A stretch of DNA of 64,000 bases from JANYJZ01 sp964523395 (GCA_964523395.1 CAZFXS010000003.1:124001-188000), one strand, 5' to 3'. Positions 51,100 to 59,029 are shown, numbered from the stretch's first letter. Made by a program: numbers and translations. Notes: generated from the sequence alone by a model not told the origin.

Positions 51100-53214
51100 A
51101 TGGAGACATTGACTGAGCAAATCACAGAAACCATAGAAACGCCGCAACAATCATTTGCTCCGCTTATTGCGGATCCGCTGCTTGCCATCGAACATTATCA
51201 TCGTTATTTGTATGCTTCGCGGTTTGTGAAAAATAAACGCGTTCTTGATATCTCCTGCGGCGAGGGGTATGGAACCGCGTTTCTTTCGCTGAACGCGCTG
51301 GAAGTTGTGGGTGTTGACAGGGACGAATCGAAAGTGCTCCGCGCGAAAGAAAAGTACGCGCGGTTCGCGAATACAAAATATGAAACCGGTGAATGTGAAA
51401 ACTACACTGCCCCCGCGTCAAGTTTTGATGTGGCGGTCAGCCTCGGTACGCTCCAGCACCTCGGCATTGAAGAGCGGCACCGTTTTCTGCTGAACCTGAA
51501 GCAGGTGCTCAAGCATAGCGGTGTCTGCGTTATCTCCGCCCCGGTGCGCCCGATGAATGGCAAAGGAAGTGAACCAACTGCACCAACCTCGAAGGCAAAG
51601 TTTTCCGCGGTAGAGTTTTCGGAATTCCTCAAACAATATTTCCGGAATATTATCTTTGTCGGACAAAAGGCGCTGACGGTTTCCTCAATCTGGTCACTTT
51701 ATGACTGGGCTGACGATAATTTCCGGTTCCATATGCGCGACGACCTGTTTACACTTCCCCCGGAAGATGAACAATTCGCAAACCCGGATTATCTCGTGGC
51801 AATCTGCTCCAATGAATACCTCTCCCGCGAAATTGCCGACAGCAGTAAGTCATTCTACTACGACGTTGCGCAGGTGAAACAGACGGAAAACATTTCCGCG
51901 CAAAAAGAAGAGCTCGAGCTCAAAGTAACCGGACTCGAATCCGATGCCAGGGCGTTGCGTGAACAAAACGACAGGCATACCCTGCACGAAGAAAATCTCC
52001 GCGATGAAATTCAGCAGTACCGCAACCAGTTGCATGAAATGGAGCGGAAACTCCTCGAACGCGATTCCACGATTGAAATGCTGAAGAATGACCTTGCGGC
52101 GTCGCACGCTTCCAACGAAACACTTCAGCAGGCATACGATTTACGCACGGCACGCGCGAATACTCTCAAGGAAGAACATGCCTCCCTGACCAACCAGGTG
52201 CAGGAAATGCGGTCGAAGTCGGAAGAGCATATTCATATCGCGAAAACCACAGCGGAAGAGAATGAGCAGTTCCGGAAAACCATTCTGGATTTAAATGATA
52301 AACTGAAGGAACGCCAGATCGAAATCGCAAAATTACAGGAAGAGGGACAGAAGCAGAGAGCGAAAGTCAGCGACTTAGATCGACAGCTTTCTGAACGCAA
52401 CAACGCGCTTCACCGCACAATGGAAGAAGTAGCGGGATTGCAGACGCGCCTCGCGCATATGGAAAACCTCTCCGCCGAGAAATCGCGCAACGCCGTGTAT
52501 GCCGTTGAGGAACTCCAACGCACCCAGGAAGAGGCCGAAACATTCCAGCAGCAGATTGAACAACTGCGCCGCGATATGGAAGAGATGATTGCCGAGCGCG
52601 ACACGCTCCGCACGAAAAACCGCGAACTGATGGAAGAACAGGCGCACAGCAGCGCCACGGTTCAGCAGACCGACAGTGAATTCCGGAAACTGCAGGAGCG
52701 CATTGCCCAGCTTGAAATGGAACTGAATGAACGGACAGTGAAAGAATCCAAAGCCGCGTCGGAGCAGGAACGCCTGCGCAGGCAGGTGAAAGAACTGCAC
52801 CAGCTTGCGGATGAAAAGAGCGCCATGGCAATGTCGCTCCAAAGCGAACTTGCCCGCGTCCGCGCCGAATTTGTCGAGCTGGAGCTGGAAAAAGAAGAAC
52901 GCAGTAAAACCGATGTCAACCTGAACGATACGGTGAAGGAACAGACCGCGTTCCTGATGAACCTCCAGCGCGAAAACGACGTGCAATCCGCGGCAATCAA
53001 GCAATTGAAAGCGGAACTCGAAAAACAGATTACCGCATTCGATACGTACCAAAAAACCCAGGCCGATCTGCAATCCCGCTACAACAAGAGCCAGATTAAA
53101 GTCCAGGAATTGCAGGCCACGATCGGTATGCTGGAAAAGAACATCGAGAAGATTACCAAATCCGGTACCTACAAAGTCCTGGCGAATATCGGGTTTATGC
53201 CGAAGGAGAAGTAA
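51100..53214 (+). CDS. methyltransferase fused to long coiled coil (candidate chain-length ruler)
   Basis: A 704-residue protein. Residues 1-245 form a class I SAM methyltransferase with motif I VLDISCGEGYGTAF at 48-61, the acidic loop VVGVDRDE at 69-76 and a SLGTLQHLG motif. Residues about 260-695 are a nearly continuous heptad-rich coiled coil (Glu, Lys, Gln and Leu-rich) that would be roughly 60 nm long if fully extended. In E. coli WbdD a methyltransferase/kinase with a coiled coil ends O-antigen chains and sets their length. No kinase domain is visible here, and the Wzm/Wzt exporter lies 6 kb downstream. The analogy is inference; a structural role is the alternative. Confidence 0.85.
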   Translation: METLTEQITETIETPQQSFAPLIADPLLAIEHYHRYLYASRFVKNKRVLDISCGEGYGTAFLSLNALEVVGVDRDESKVLRAKEKYARFANTKYETGECENYTAPASSFDVAVSLGTLQHLGIEERHRFLLNLKQVLKHSGVCVISAPVRPMNGKGSEPTAPTSKAKFSAVEFSEFLKQYFRNIIFVGQKALTVSSIWSLYDWADDNFRFHMRDDLFTLPPEDEQFANPDYLVAICSNEYLSREIADSSKSFYYDVAQVKQTENISAQKEELELKVTGLESDARALREQNDRHTLHEENLRDEIQQYRNQLHEMERKLLERDSTIEMLKNDLAASHASNETLQQAYDLRTARANTLKEEHASLTNQVQEMRSKSEEHIHIAKTTAEENEQFRKTILDLNDKLKERQIEIAKLQEEGQKQRAKVSDLDRQLSERNNALHRTMEEVAGLQTRLAHMENLSAEKSRNAVYAVEELQRTQEEAETFQQQIEQLRRDMEEMIAERDTLRTKNRELMEEQAHSSATVQQTDSEFRKLQERIAQLEMELNERTVKESKAASEQERLRRQVKELHQLADEKSAMAMSLQSELARVRAEFVELELEKEERSKTDVNLNDTVKEQTAFLMNLQRENDVQSAAIKQLKAELEKQITAFDTYQKTQADLQSRYNKSQIKVQELQATIGMLEKNIEKITKSGTYKVLANIGFMPKEK

Positions 53215-53216
53215 AT

Positions 53217-53242
53217 TTACCCTGAGCGGAGGCGAAGGGTAA
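53217..53242. repeat. constant-core hairpin repeat
   Basis: TTACCC, core TGAGCGGAGGCGAA, GGGTAA, a perfect 6-bp stem immediately after the stop codon of the coiled-coil gene. Same family as the units at 8722, 48526 and 50917. Confidence 0.8.
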
Positions 53243-53376
53243 TCCCCCTCTAGTCCCCCTTCATTGAAGAGGGACGATTGATCTTGGTTAAAGAGGGCCC
53301 GCTTCTGCGCACGAGCTTCATCAACATCCCCTTCACAGAAGGGGATTATAGGGGATTAATCTTTTTAGTGGGCACT
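53243..53376. repeat. DUF559-associated structured repeat, copy R1
   Basis: Layout: TCCCCCTCTAGTCCCCCTTC and GAAGAGGGA arms forming hairpin A, a conserved core (AAAGAGGGCCCGCTTCTGCG, then CACGAGCTTCATCA), hairpin B ATCCCCTTC-ACA-GAAGGGGAT (53326-53346), then TAGGGGATTAATCTTTTTAG. Copies R3 and R4 share the core closely. Confidence 0.8.
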
Positions 53377-53396
53377 ATTTACAAAGCCGTTTAGGT

Positions 53397-53467
53397 TGTC
53401 CCTCCCGCTGCCTTTTAGCGGGGGGGACTACAGGGGATTTATCTTTTCAGGAGGCGCTTCATCAATA
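53397..53467. repeat. DUF559-associated structured repeat, partial copy R2
   Basis: Only the right half: hairpin CCCGCT-GCCTTTT-AGCGGG, then GACTACAGGGGATTTATCTTTTCAG (given by its parts GACTACAGGGGAT and ATCTTTTCAG). The same half is also found at the end of R4. It lies immediately before the nuclease gene. Confidence 0.7.
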
Positions 53468-53510
53468 GTTTTTCATTAGCAGCAACATGTTTCATTTCAG
53501 GGAGGCTGCA

Positions 53511-53933
53511 ATGTACACTAACAAACGATCGCGCAATCGCGGACTCATTTCGACGGGACACCACATACCGTACAATCCCAAATTAAAGTACCGAGCGAGA
53601 AAGTTGAGACAAAGCATGACCTATGCCGAGCAGCTGCTTTGGAACGGATTTCTGCGCGACTTCAAAAGCACTGTTCTGAGGCAAAAACCGTTGGATCATT
53701 ATATCGTCGACTTTTATTGTGCTAAAGCAAAACTTGTCATCGAAGTGGATGGTGACGTTCATGGATCCGAAGAGGCAAAACGATATGATGCCGTGAAGGA
53801 TGAAGTACTCGAATCATATGGGTTAAAGGTTCTTAGAATTTCGAATGAAGATGTAATAGACAGATTTGATGATGTGTGCAAAGAGATTGAAGCAATTTAT
53901 AATGAGAGAATTTCAAAATCCCCCTTCAAATGA
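53511..53933 (+). CDS. DUF559 protein (Vsr/PD-(D/E)XK endonuclease-like)
   Basis: A 140-residue DUF559 protein, a family with the Vsr-like restriction-endonuclease fold. The start ATG 53511 is preferred over 53487 because GGGAGG lies 5 bases upstream. The fold signature is MTYAEQLLWNGFL (E40), then DHYIVDFYC with D67, LVIEVDGDVH with E78, D80 and H84, and LRISNEDV. The gene stands alone, flanked on both sides by structured repeats. Its last codons and its TGA stop lie inside repeat R3, so gene and repeat are physically one unit. This suggests a nuclease-driven mobile element. Catalysis and mobility are inferred. Confidence 0.88.
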   Translation: MYTNKRSRNRGLISTGHHIPYNPKLKYRARKLRQSMTYAEQLLWNGFLRDFKSTVLRQKPLDHYIVDFYCAKAKLVIEVDGDVHGSEEAKRYDAVKDEVLESYGLKVLRISNEDVIDRFDDVCKEIEAIYNERISKSPFK

Positions 53934-54042
53934 AGGGGGATGATTAAACTTGCATAAAGAGTGCCCGCTTCTACGCACGAGCTTCACCATTGTCCCCTTT
54001 ATTTAAAGGGGACCATAGGGGATTAGTCCTTTCAGTGAGCAA
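53915..54042. repeat. DUF559-associated structured repeat, copy R3
   Basis: Hairpin A is a perfect palindrome (ATCCCCCTTCA, AA, TGAAGGGGGAT; 53918-53941) that contains the nuclease stop codon. The core AAAGAGTGCCCGCTTCTACG and ACGAGCTTCACCATTG follow. Hairpin B is GTCCCCTTTA, TT, TAAAGGGGAC (53992-54013), and TAGGGGATTAGTCCTTTCAG closes the element. Confidence 0.85.
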
Positions 54043-54129
54043 TTTGAAAAGCTCGCGCCACAAAATATGTAGATGAATTATCCTTCGTTGCGGGATCAGG
54101 TCAATGGAAAGAGAGGTGCTTCACTCTTT

Positions 54130-54293
54130 AAATCCTCCTGTAGTCCTCCTTTAGTAAAGGAGGACGATTGGTCTCAGATAAAAGAGTGCCCGCTTTTACG
54201 ACCGAGCATCATCAATATCCCCTTCACTGAAGTCGAAGATCCCGCTGCCTTTTAGCGGGAGGGACTACAGGGGATTAATCTTTTCAAGGGGTG
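54130..54293. repeat. DUF559-associated structured repeat, copy R4
   Basis: Hairpin A is GTCCTCCTTTA, G, TAAAGGAGGAC (54143-54165), with C-to-T and G-to-A changes in both arms relative to R3, so pairing is kept. The core AAAGAGTGCCCGCTTTTACG and GAGCATCATCAAT follow. The right part is CCCGCT-GCCTTTT-AGCGGG plus GACTACAGGGGATTAATC as in R2. An inserted TTCACTGAAGTCGAAG resembles the constant-core family. Confidence 0.85.
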
Positions 54294-54339
54294 GTTTCTA
54301 AACGACGGGATTTATTTTTAATGAAATTCTAATTCTCTA

Positions 54340-54368
54340 TTGATTAACTTCACAATTCTTAGTACGTC
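54340..54368 (+). promoter_or_regulatory. orphan promoter-like copy of the TTAGTAC motif
   Basis: TTGATT (54340-54345), 17 bp, TACGTC (54363-54368). The 17-bp spacer is nearly identical to that at 48653-48669. It points into the 3' end of cysQ in the antisense direction and has no plus-strand gene behind it. Confidence 0.35.
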
Positions 54369-54454
54369 TGCGTCGGTTTCCGAGAAGAGAGAAGTTCTCA
54401 TGGATGTCCAACTTTGGCCAAAGAGTGAAGCAGCCGGATGTTCAATGGATAAAT

Positions 54455-55225
54455 CTATGAATGTGTTTGAAGAGGAAATGAACTCGCGATTACACTTTCA
54501 AATCGCAAAGAGGCCGAGTTGTAACGAAGTTTTTTTCCATCACGCGATTGTACAAACCCCCCAGCCGCCTCCACTATGCAATGCCCTGCCGCGCAATCCC
54601 ACTCCATCATCGGGCCTAACCTCGGGTAGAGGTGCGCTTTGCCTTCCGCAACAAGGCAGAATTTCAGCGAACTTCCCTTTGAGATCGATTCGCTCACGTG
54701 AAAAGCAGACAAAAATGCATCCATGTCCGGTGATGGATGTGAACGGCTTTGTACGACAATCACACCGTCGTTTGTCGTCGGATTAACGGAGATACGTGTA
54801 GCACTTTTTCCTTGCGCGCTCATGTAGGCTCCTTCACCACTGACGCCGTAATATGTTTTCTGTAGAACAGGCGCGTGAACAATTCCGAACAACGGCTGAC
54901 CTTGCCTGATGAGAGCAATATTCACTGTAAATTCACCATTCCGGTTCACGAATTCCTTCGTTCCATCCAGGGGGTCGACAAGCCAGAAGTAATTCCAGGT
55001 GGAACGTTGTTCATAAGGAATTGATGATCCTTCTTCAGAAAGAACAGGTATGTCTGGATATTCCTTCTGCAACGACGAAAGAATGAGTTTATGTGCAGTT
55101 TCATCCGCAAGAGTCAACGGAGAGTGGTCCGCCTTTTTGGTCGTGGTAAAATCGGTAGCGTAAATTTCCAGAATCGCCTTGCCGGCTTCATGAACAAGAT
55201 TGATCAGATGTTCAAGATCGAACAT
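54455..55225 (-). CDS. cysQ: 3'(2'),5'-bisphosphate nucleotidase
   Basis: Magnesium-dependent phosphatase that removes 3'-phosphoadenosine 5'-phosphate (PAP), the by-product of PAPS use. The start ATG 55225 shares one base with the sat stop (TGATG) and is preferred over a start six codons upstream. Length is 256 residues. Metal-binding motifs of the inositol-monophosphatase superfamily are LTLADETAH, LSEEG, DPLDGTKEF and EWDCAAGH. It ends the operon cysC, permease, sat, cysQ. PAP removal implies that PAPS is consumed by a sulfotransferase or reductase. Confidence 0.95.
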   Translation of the reverse strand: MFDLEHLINLVHEAGKAILEIYATDFTTTKKADHSPLTLADETAHKLILSSLQKEYPDIPVLSEEGSSIPYEQRSTWNYFWLVDPLDGTKEFVNRNGEFTVNIALIRQGQPLFGIVHAPVLQKTYYGVSGEGAYMSAQGKSATRISVNPTTNDGVIVVQSRSHPSPDMDAFLSAFHVSESISKGSSLKFCLVAEGKAHLYPRLGPMMEWDCAAGHCIVEAAGGFVQSRDGKKLRYNSASLRFESVIASSFPLQTHS

Positions 55226-56379
55226 CAGGCGTTCTTTGCCCACTCAATGAGGATCTGCGCGACTTCAGGACGGGAAAATTCAACCGGGGGAAGTTGTCCT
55301 GCCCTTAGCATATCGCGCACTTTTGTGCCGGAGAGGACAACGCGCTGTTCCGGCGTACTCGGACTTGTTTTCTCGGTTGCCATTTCTCCGGTTACCTTGC
55401 ACCAAAAGGAATGCTCAAAGTTCAATGTCTTAATGCCTAACTCCTGTTGGTTAATTTCTTCAAAAATCTTTTGCGCATCGTACGTGCCATAATAGTTCCC
55501 TACTCCGGCATGGTCTCTTCCGACAATAAAATGTGTGCATCCGTAGTTCTTCCTCATGATCGCATGGAAGATAGCTTCTCTTGGTCCCGCATATCTCATC
55601 GCGGCGGGTAACACGCTAAGGAATACACGTTCGGGTTTGTAATACTTCTGAATCAGCACCTGATAACATTTCATCCGGACATCGGCAGGGATATCGTCGC
55701 CCTTTGTTTCACCTACTAACGGATGGATGAGCAATCCGTCAACAATTTCGAGCGCGCATTTTGTCAGGTATTCATGCGCGCGGTGGATCGGATTACGTGT
55801 CTGGAATGCGACCACCGTTTTCCATCCGCGCTCATCAAACGCTTTCCGGGTTTGTGCGGGAGTCAGATTGAATTCCGGAAATTCCAACTCAGGGTTTTCG
55901 TTGACATATTCTATCGCTCCTGCCAGACAGTACGCTCCGCCTTCAAAGACCTTCTGCACGCCCGGATGTTTTTCGTCTGTCGTCCGGTATACTTTTTCTG
56001 CTTCATGCTTTACATCGCGTGTGTATTTTTCTTCCACTTTCATGAACGCGTGGAGTGTTTTTGTTGCATCTACCAACGCGATCGTTTGGCCATTGGACAC
56101 GCTATTGAAAAAAGATGGCTCGACAGGGAGCGTGATGGGAATTGAGAAAATTACCCCATTCACCAGGTGCATCGTATCCACCACACGTTTGTAATCTTCC
56201 TGTTTCATGAATCCTGTCAGCGGACTAAATCCGCCAATTGCTATCATGTAAATATCAGAGAGAATACGGTCGTTGACGACGAGTTGCACCGCCCCGCGAT
56301 GCTGTTCAAGAAGTGACTGGCGTTCCGATACGGCGCGGATCCGGTTGACAAGGGTTCCGCCATGTGGTGCAATAGTCAT
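55225..56379 (-). CDS. sat: sulfate adenylyltransferase (ATP sulfurylase)
   Basis: Makes adenosine 5'-phosphosulfate from ATP and sulfate in the cytosol. The 384 residues correspond to the monofunctional homo-oligomeric Sat/MET3 type, with no C-terminal kinase domain. The active-site QTRNPIHRAHEY is at 193-204 (HxxH at 199 and 202), the HPLVGETKGDD loop near 219, and FIVGRDHAG near 292. The partner kinase CysC is encoded upstream in the same operon, so PAPS can be formed from sulfate by these products. Confidence 0.97.
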   Translation of the reverse strand: MTIAPHGGTLVNRIRAVSERQSLLEQHRGAVQLVVNDRILSDIYMIAIGGFSPLTGFMKQEDYKRVVDTMHLVNGVIFSIPITLPVEPSFFNSVSNGQTIALVDATKTLHAFMKVEEKYTRDVKHEAEKVYRTTDEKHPGVQKVFEGGAYCLAGAIEYVNENPELEFPEFNLTPAQTRKAFDERGWKTVVAFQTRNPIHRAHEYLTKCALEIVDGLLIHPLVGETKGDDIPADVRMKCYQVLIQKYYKPERVFLSVLPAAMRYAGPREAIFHAIMRKNYGCTHFIVGRDHAGVGNYYGTYDAQKIFEEINQQELGIKTLNFEHSFWCKVTGEMATEKTSPSTPEQRVVLSGTKVRDMLRAGQLPPVEFSRPEVAQILIEWAKNA

Positions 56380-56388
56380 GAAATGCTC

Positions 56389-58167
56389 CTAGAAAAAGAT
56401 GAGAGAAAGAATTGTGATAGCAATGAAAGCGATAAAAAGATCGAGTGGGATTCCGACTCGTAAGAAATCCTTCACAGAATAGCCGCCAGCGCCCTGCACC
56501 ATCATGTGCGTGGCGTAACCCATCGGCATCGCGAACCCGTTCGACGCAGCAAGCGCTACGGCGAATACGAACGGGGTCACCGGCAGGCTTCCCTGCACCG
56601 CCACGGAAATGGCGATAGGGAAGATCAACGCAGCGGCGGCGTTGTTGGTGATAAATTCAGTATAGACCATGACAATGATATACACCGTCGCAAGGAGCGC
56701 AATGGGGCCGTATGGCGTTGCGAATGAAACCAATGAATGCGCAATCTGCTGCGCGACTCCGGAATTTTCCAGCGCTTTTGCTATGCCGAATGCCGACGCG
56801 ATCACCAGCAGTGTTTCCCATTCAATGCCGCGAATGGCTTCCCGCGATGAAATGGTCCGCGTCAGCAGCAGCACTGCAACCGCGGTTGCCGACGCGATAA
56901 GCATTGGCATGATATCAAACGCAACTACCAGAATCATGGCGCCCGCTATCACGCTCGTGACGACGCCCTTTGAGCGGGGGCGGGAGGGGATTTCATCCGT
57001 AGTGGATACGAGGTAAAAGTCTTTCGAATGATACCATCGCGTGTAAAAATCTTTTCCGGCGAGAATTAGCAATGTGTCACCGATGCGAAGTTCAATGTCA
57101 CCCACCTTTTTCATGATGCGTTCACCGTTACGGTGGATGGCGAGAATGACAGCGTCGTATGTTCCGCGAAAGTTACTTCCACGAACTGTTCTTCCCACCA
57201 ATGGCGAGCTTTCTGATATGACCACTTCGTACGTTTTGAGTTCGCTCGAATCGTAGTTCTTCAGATCAAGTTCGGCATCCTGCACAACATGCAATCCCGG
57301 CTGGCGCTGAAGTTCAACAATTGTTCCCGGCAGTCCCGTAAAGAAAAGCCTGTCGTTCAATTGAATTTTTTCCGTTGGCTCCAGTGGTGCGATGATATCA
57401 CCATTTCGTTCAATCTGAAACAAAAACAATCCCTGAAGGTGGCGTAATCCTGCCGCTTCTACCGATTTCCCGATCTCGGCATACTCCGGTCCCACTTTCA
57501 ATGCTACCACGAACTCCCTTGTCGATTCTCCCAATTCGGCAACTGATTCTCTGTGGTCGGGGAGCAGACGAGAAAGGAAGAGGCTGATAAACAAAATCCC
57601 CAGAATTGCCGTTGGCAGAGCGACAATTCCAAGGTCAAAGAATGAAAGCCGCGGCAAATTGTAATCAATCAGTAAACCCTGCACTACGAGATTGGTGCTT
57701 GTCCCGACCAGCGTACACGTCCCACCGAGGATTGTGACGTAAGAAAGCGGAATAAGAAATTTGGAAGGGGAAAAGTTATTTCTCTTACACCATGATTTGA
57801 CTAACGGCGTCAGCATCGCGACCAGCGGTGTGTTGTTAAGAAACGCGGAAATGCCTGCAACAGGAAATGAAAACCTTATCAGCTTGCCCGCGACCGAACC
57901 GCGGTCTTTCCCGAAGAATATCCGCGTCATCGAATCGAGCACTCCGGTTACCTGTAATGCCGCCGCCACAATAAACAGGAATCCCACCGAGAGCATCCCC
58001 TCGTTGGAAAAGCCTTTAAAGGCTTCCGGAACCGTGACGATTCCGGCAAGCGTCAGAGCGAGCAGGGCGGTAAAAACAACGACTTCTGTTTTCGCGAGCT
58101 CAAATGCCAGCGCCAGCGTCATCACCGCCACCACCAGAATCGTGTACCAGAATGAAAACTCAGCCAT
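56389..58167 (-). CDS. SLC13/DASS-type anion permease with RCK_C domains
   Basis: A 592-residue inner-membrane permease, very likely for sulfate given its position between cysC (3-bp gap) and sat (9-bp gap). Two halves of membrane helices (about residues 1-195 and 400-592) flank two TrkA-C/RCK_C domains. The first is at about 210-290 (EYAEIGKSVEAAGL). The second is at about 305-385 (SPLVGRTVRGSNFRGTYD and DTLLILAG). SNT/SLC13-like signatures are FLNNTPLVAMLTP and TNNAAAALIFPIA. Similar RCK-containing permeases in cyanobacteria and algae carry sulfate. Confidence 0.9.
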   Translation of the reverse strand: MAEFSFWYTILVVAVMTLALAFELAKTEVVVFTALLALTLAGIVTVPEAFKGFSNEGMLSVGFLFIVAAALQVTGVLDSMTRIFFGKDRGSVAGKLIRFSFPVAGISAFLNNTPLVAMLTPLVKSWCKRNNFSPSKFLIPLSYVTILGGTCTLVGTSTNLVVQGLLIDYNLPRLSFFDLGIVALPTAILGILFISLFLSRLLPDHRESVAELGESTREFVVALKVGPEYAEIGKSVEAAGLRHLQGLFLFQIERNGDIIAPLEPTEKIQLNDRLFFTGLPGTIVELQRQPGLHVVQDAELDLKNYDSSELKTYEVVISESSPLVGRTVRGSNFRGTYDAVILAIHRNGERIMKKVGDIELRIGDTLLILAGKDFYTRWYHSKDFYLVSTTDEIPSRPRSKGVVTSVIAGAMILVVAFDIMPMLIASATAVAVLLLTRTISSREAIRGIEWETLLVIASAFGIAKALENSGVAQQIAHSLVSFATPYGPIALLATVYIIVMVYTEFITNNAAAALIFPIAISVAVQGSLPVTPFVFAVALAASNGFAMPMGYATHMMVQGAGGYSVKDFLRVGIPLDLFIAFIAITILSLIFF

Positions 58168-58170
58168 CGC

Positions 58171-58779
58171 CTAAGATTGGTTTGAGAGAATGTTTTTTTC
58201 TTTCAGCATTGCGATAACTTTTTCGGCGGATTGGTGAATCGACAGCTTTGTTGTGTCGAGCAACAGTTCGGGCTGTTCAGGCGCTTCGTACGGAGCCGAA
58301 ATGCCGGTGAACTCAGGGATTTTCCCCTCGATCGCTTTTTGGTATAATCCCTTCGGGTCGCGCTTCTTGCATGTTTCTAAGTCGGCGTACACATATACTT
58401 CGATGAATCTTCCCGGATCAAGGAGTGAACGCACAATGTCGCGGTCTTTGCGGTAGGGAGAAATGAATGCCGTGAGCGCGATGGTTCCTGCCTGGCGAAA
58501 CAGCTTTGCCACTTCGCCGATACGGCGGATATTCTCCTCGCGGTCTTTCGGTGAAAACCCGAGGTCTTTGTTCAGGCCATGCCGTATATTGTCGCCATCC
58601 AGCACAAACACCGGATGTCCTTCTTCAAAGAGCATCCATTCCACCTCCCGCGCGATCGTTGATTTTCCCGAAGCGCTTAAACCGGTAAACCAGAGGACAC
58701 AGCCTTTACTGCCGTTCCTCTTTTCAAAATCTTCCGGCTTTACATATCCATCAGCCCAAACAATATTTGTAGCTTTCAT
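58171..58779 (-). CDS. cysC: adenylyl-sulfate kinase
   Basis: Phosphorylates APS at the 3' position to PAPS. The 202 residues match the family. The Walker A motif GLSASGKST is at 33-41, followed by VFVLDGDNIRHGLNKDLGF and the APS-binding FISPYRKDRD segment. ETCKKRDPKGLYQKAIEG carries the lid region. It is first in the operon with the permease, sat and cysQ. A hairpin-forming leader and a possible promoter lie upstream. Confidence 0.97.
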   Translation of the reverse strand: MKATNIVWADGYVKPEDFEKRNGSKGCVLWFTGLSASGKSTIAREVEWMLFEEGHPVFVLDGDNIRHGLNKDLGFSPKDREENIRRIGEVAKLFRQAGTIALTAFISPYRKDRDIVRSLLDPGRFIEVYVYADLETCKKRDPKGLYQKAIEGKIPEFTGISAPYEAPEQPELLLDTTKLSIHQSAEKVIAMLKEKNILSNQS

Positions 58780-58795
58780 AATCCCTTTCGAAGTG

Positions 58796-58886
58796 GACGA
58801 TCATCAGATCGTCGTAGAGTTTTGCGTCATCTGTTCTTTATTGCATCAAATTCGCTACAAACATAGGAAAAAAAACCTTGACTTCA
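58796..58886 (-). promoter_or_regulatory. cysC leader with promoter and dyad
   Basis: A possible minus-strand promoter is TTGAAG (58886-58881), 16 bp, TATGTT (58864-58859). In the leader a perfect dyad GACGATC-ATCA-GATCGTC (58796-58813) lies 17 bases before the start codon, where it could act as a regulator site or as an RNA hairpin near the ribosome-binding region. Confidence 0.4.
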
Positions 58887-58979
58887 AAGATGAATGCCCC
58901 GCTTTCTGCCTAAAATCAGTCACTTTATGATTTTACTTTCCTTGTGGGGAAAGAAGGGAGCAGAACAGGTGCTTAGCCA

Positions 58980-59008
58980 TTGCTAAAAACCCAAATTCTT
59001 AGTACATT
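58980..59008 (+). promoter_or_regulatory. promoter for the ABC exporter and acetylation genes
   Basis: TTGCTA (58980-58985), 17 bp ending TTCTTAG, TACATT (59003-59008). Transcription would start near 59015, giving a leader of about 15 bases before ATG 59030. Nearly the same sequence stands upstream of the glycosyltransferase at 48722. Confidence 0.65.
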
Positions 59009-59029
59009 TTTCCTCACTTTAACATCACT

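Noticed and set aside
52375..53073. Open frame of 232 codons on the minus strand inside the coiled-coil gene
   Set aside because: It is the shadow of the Glu/Lys/Leu-rich coiled-coil coding strand, which yields long Phe/Leu-rich frames in antisense. It has no start signal or recognisable motif.
53243..54293. CRISPR array
   Set aside because: The repeats are long, imperfect, internally palindromic and separated by a gene and unequal gaps. No cas gene is present.
54340..54786. Open frame of 148 codons antisense to cysQ
   Set aside because: It starts in the promoter-like motif and overlaps a secure cysQ gene. The protein has no domain character, and its first residues match the shadow frame at 48647 only because the promoter sequence is repeated.
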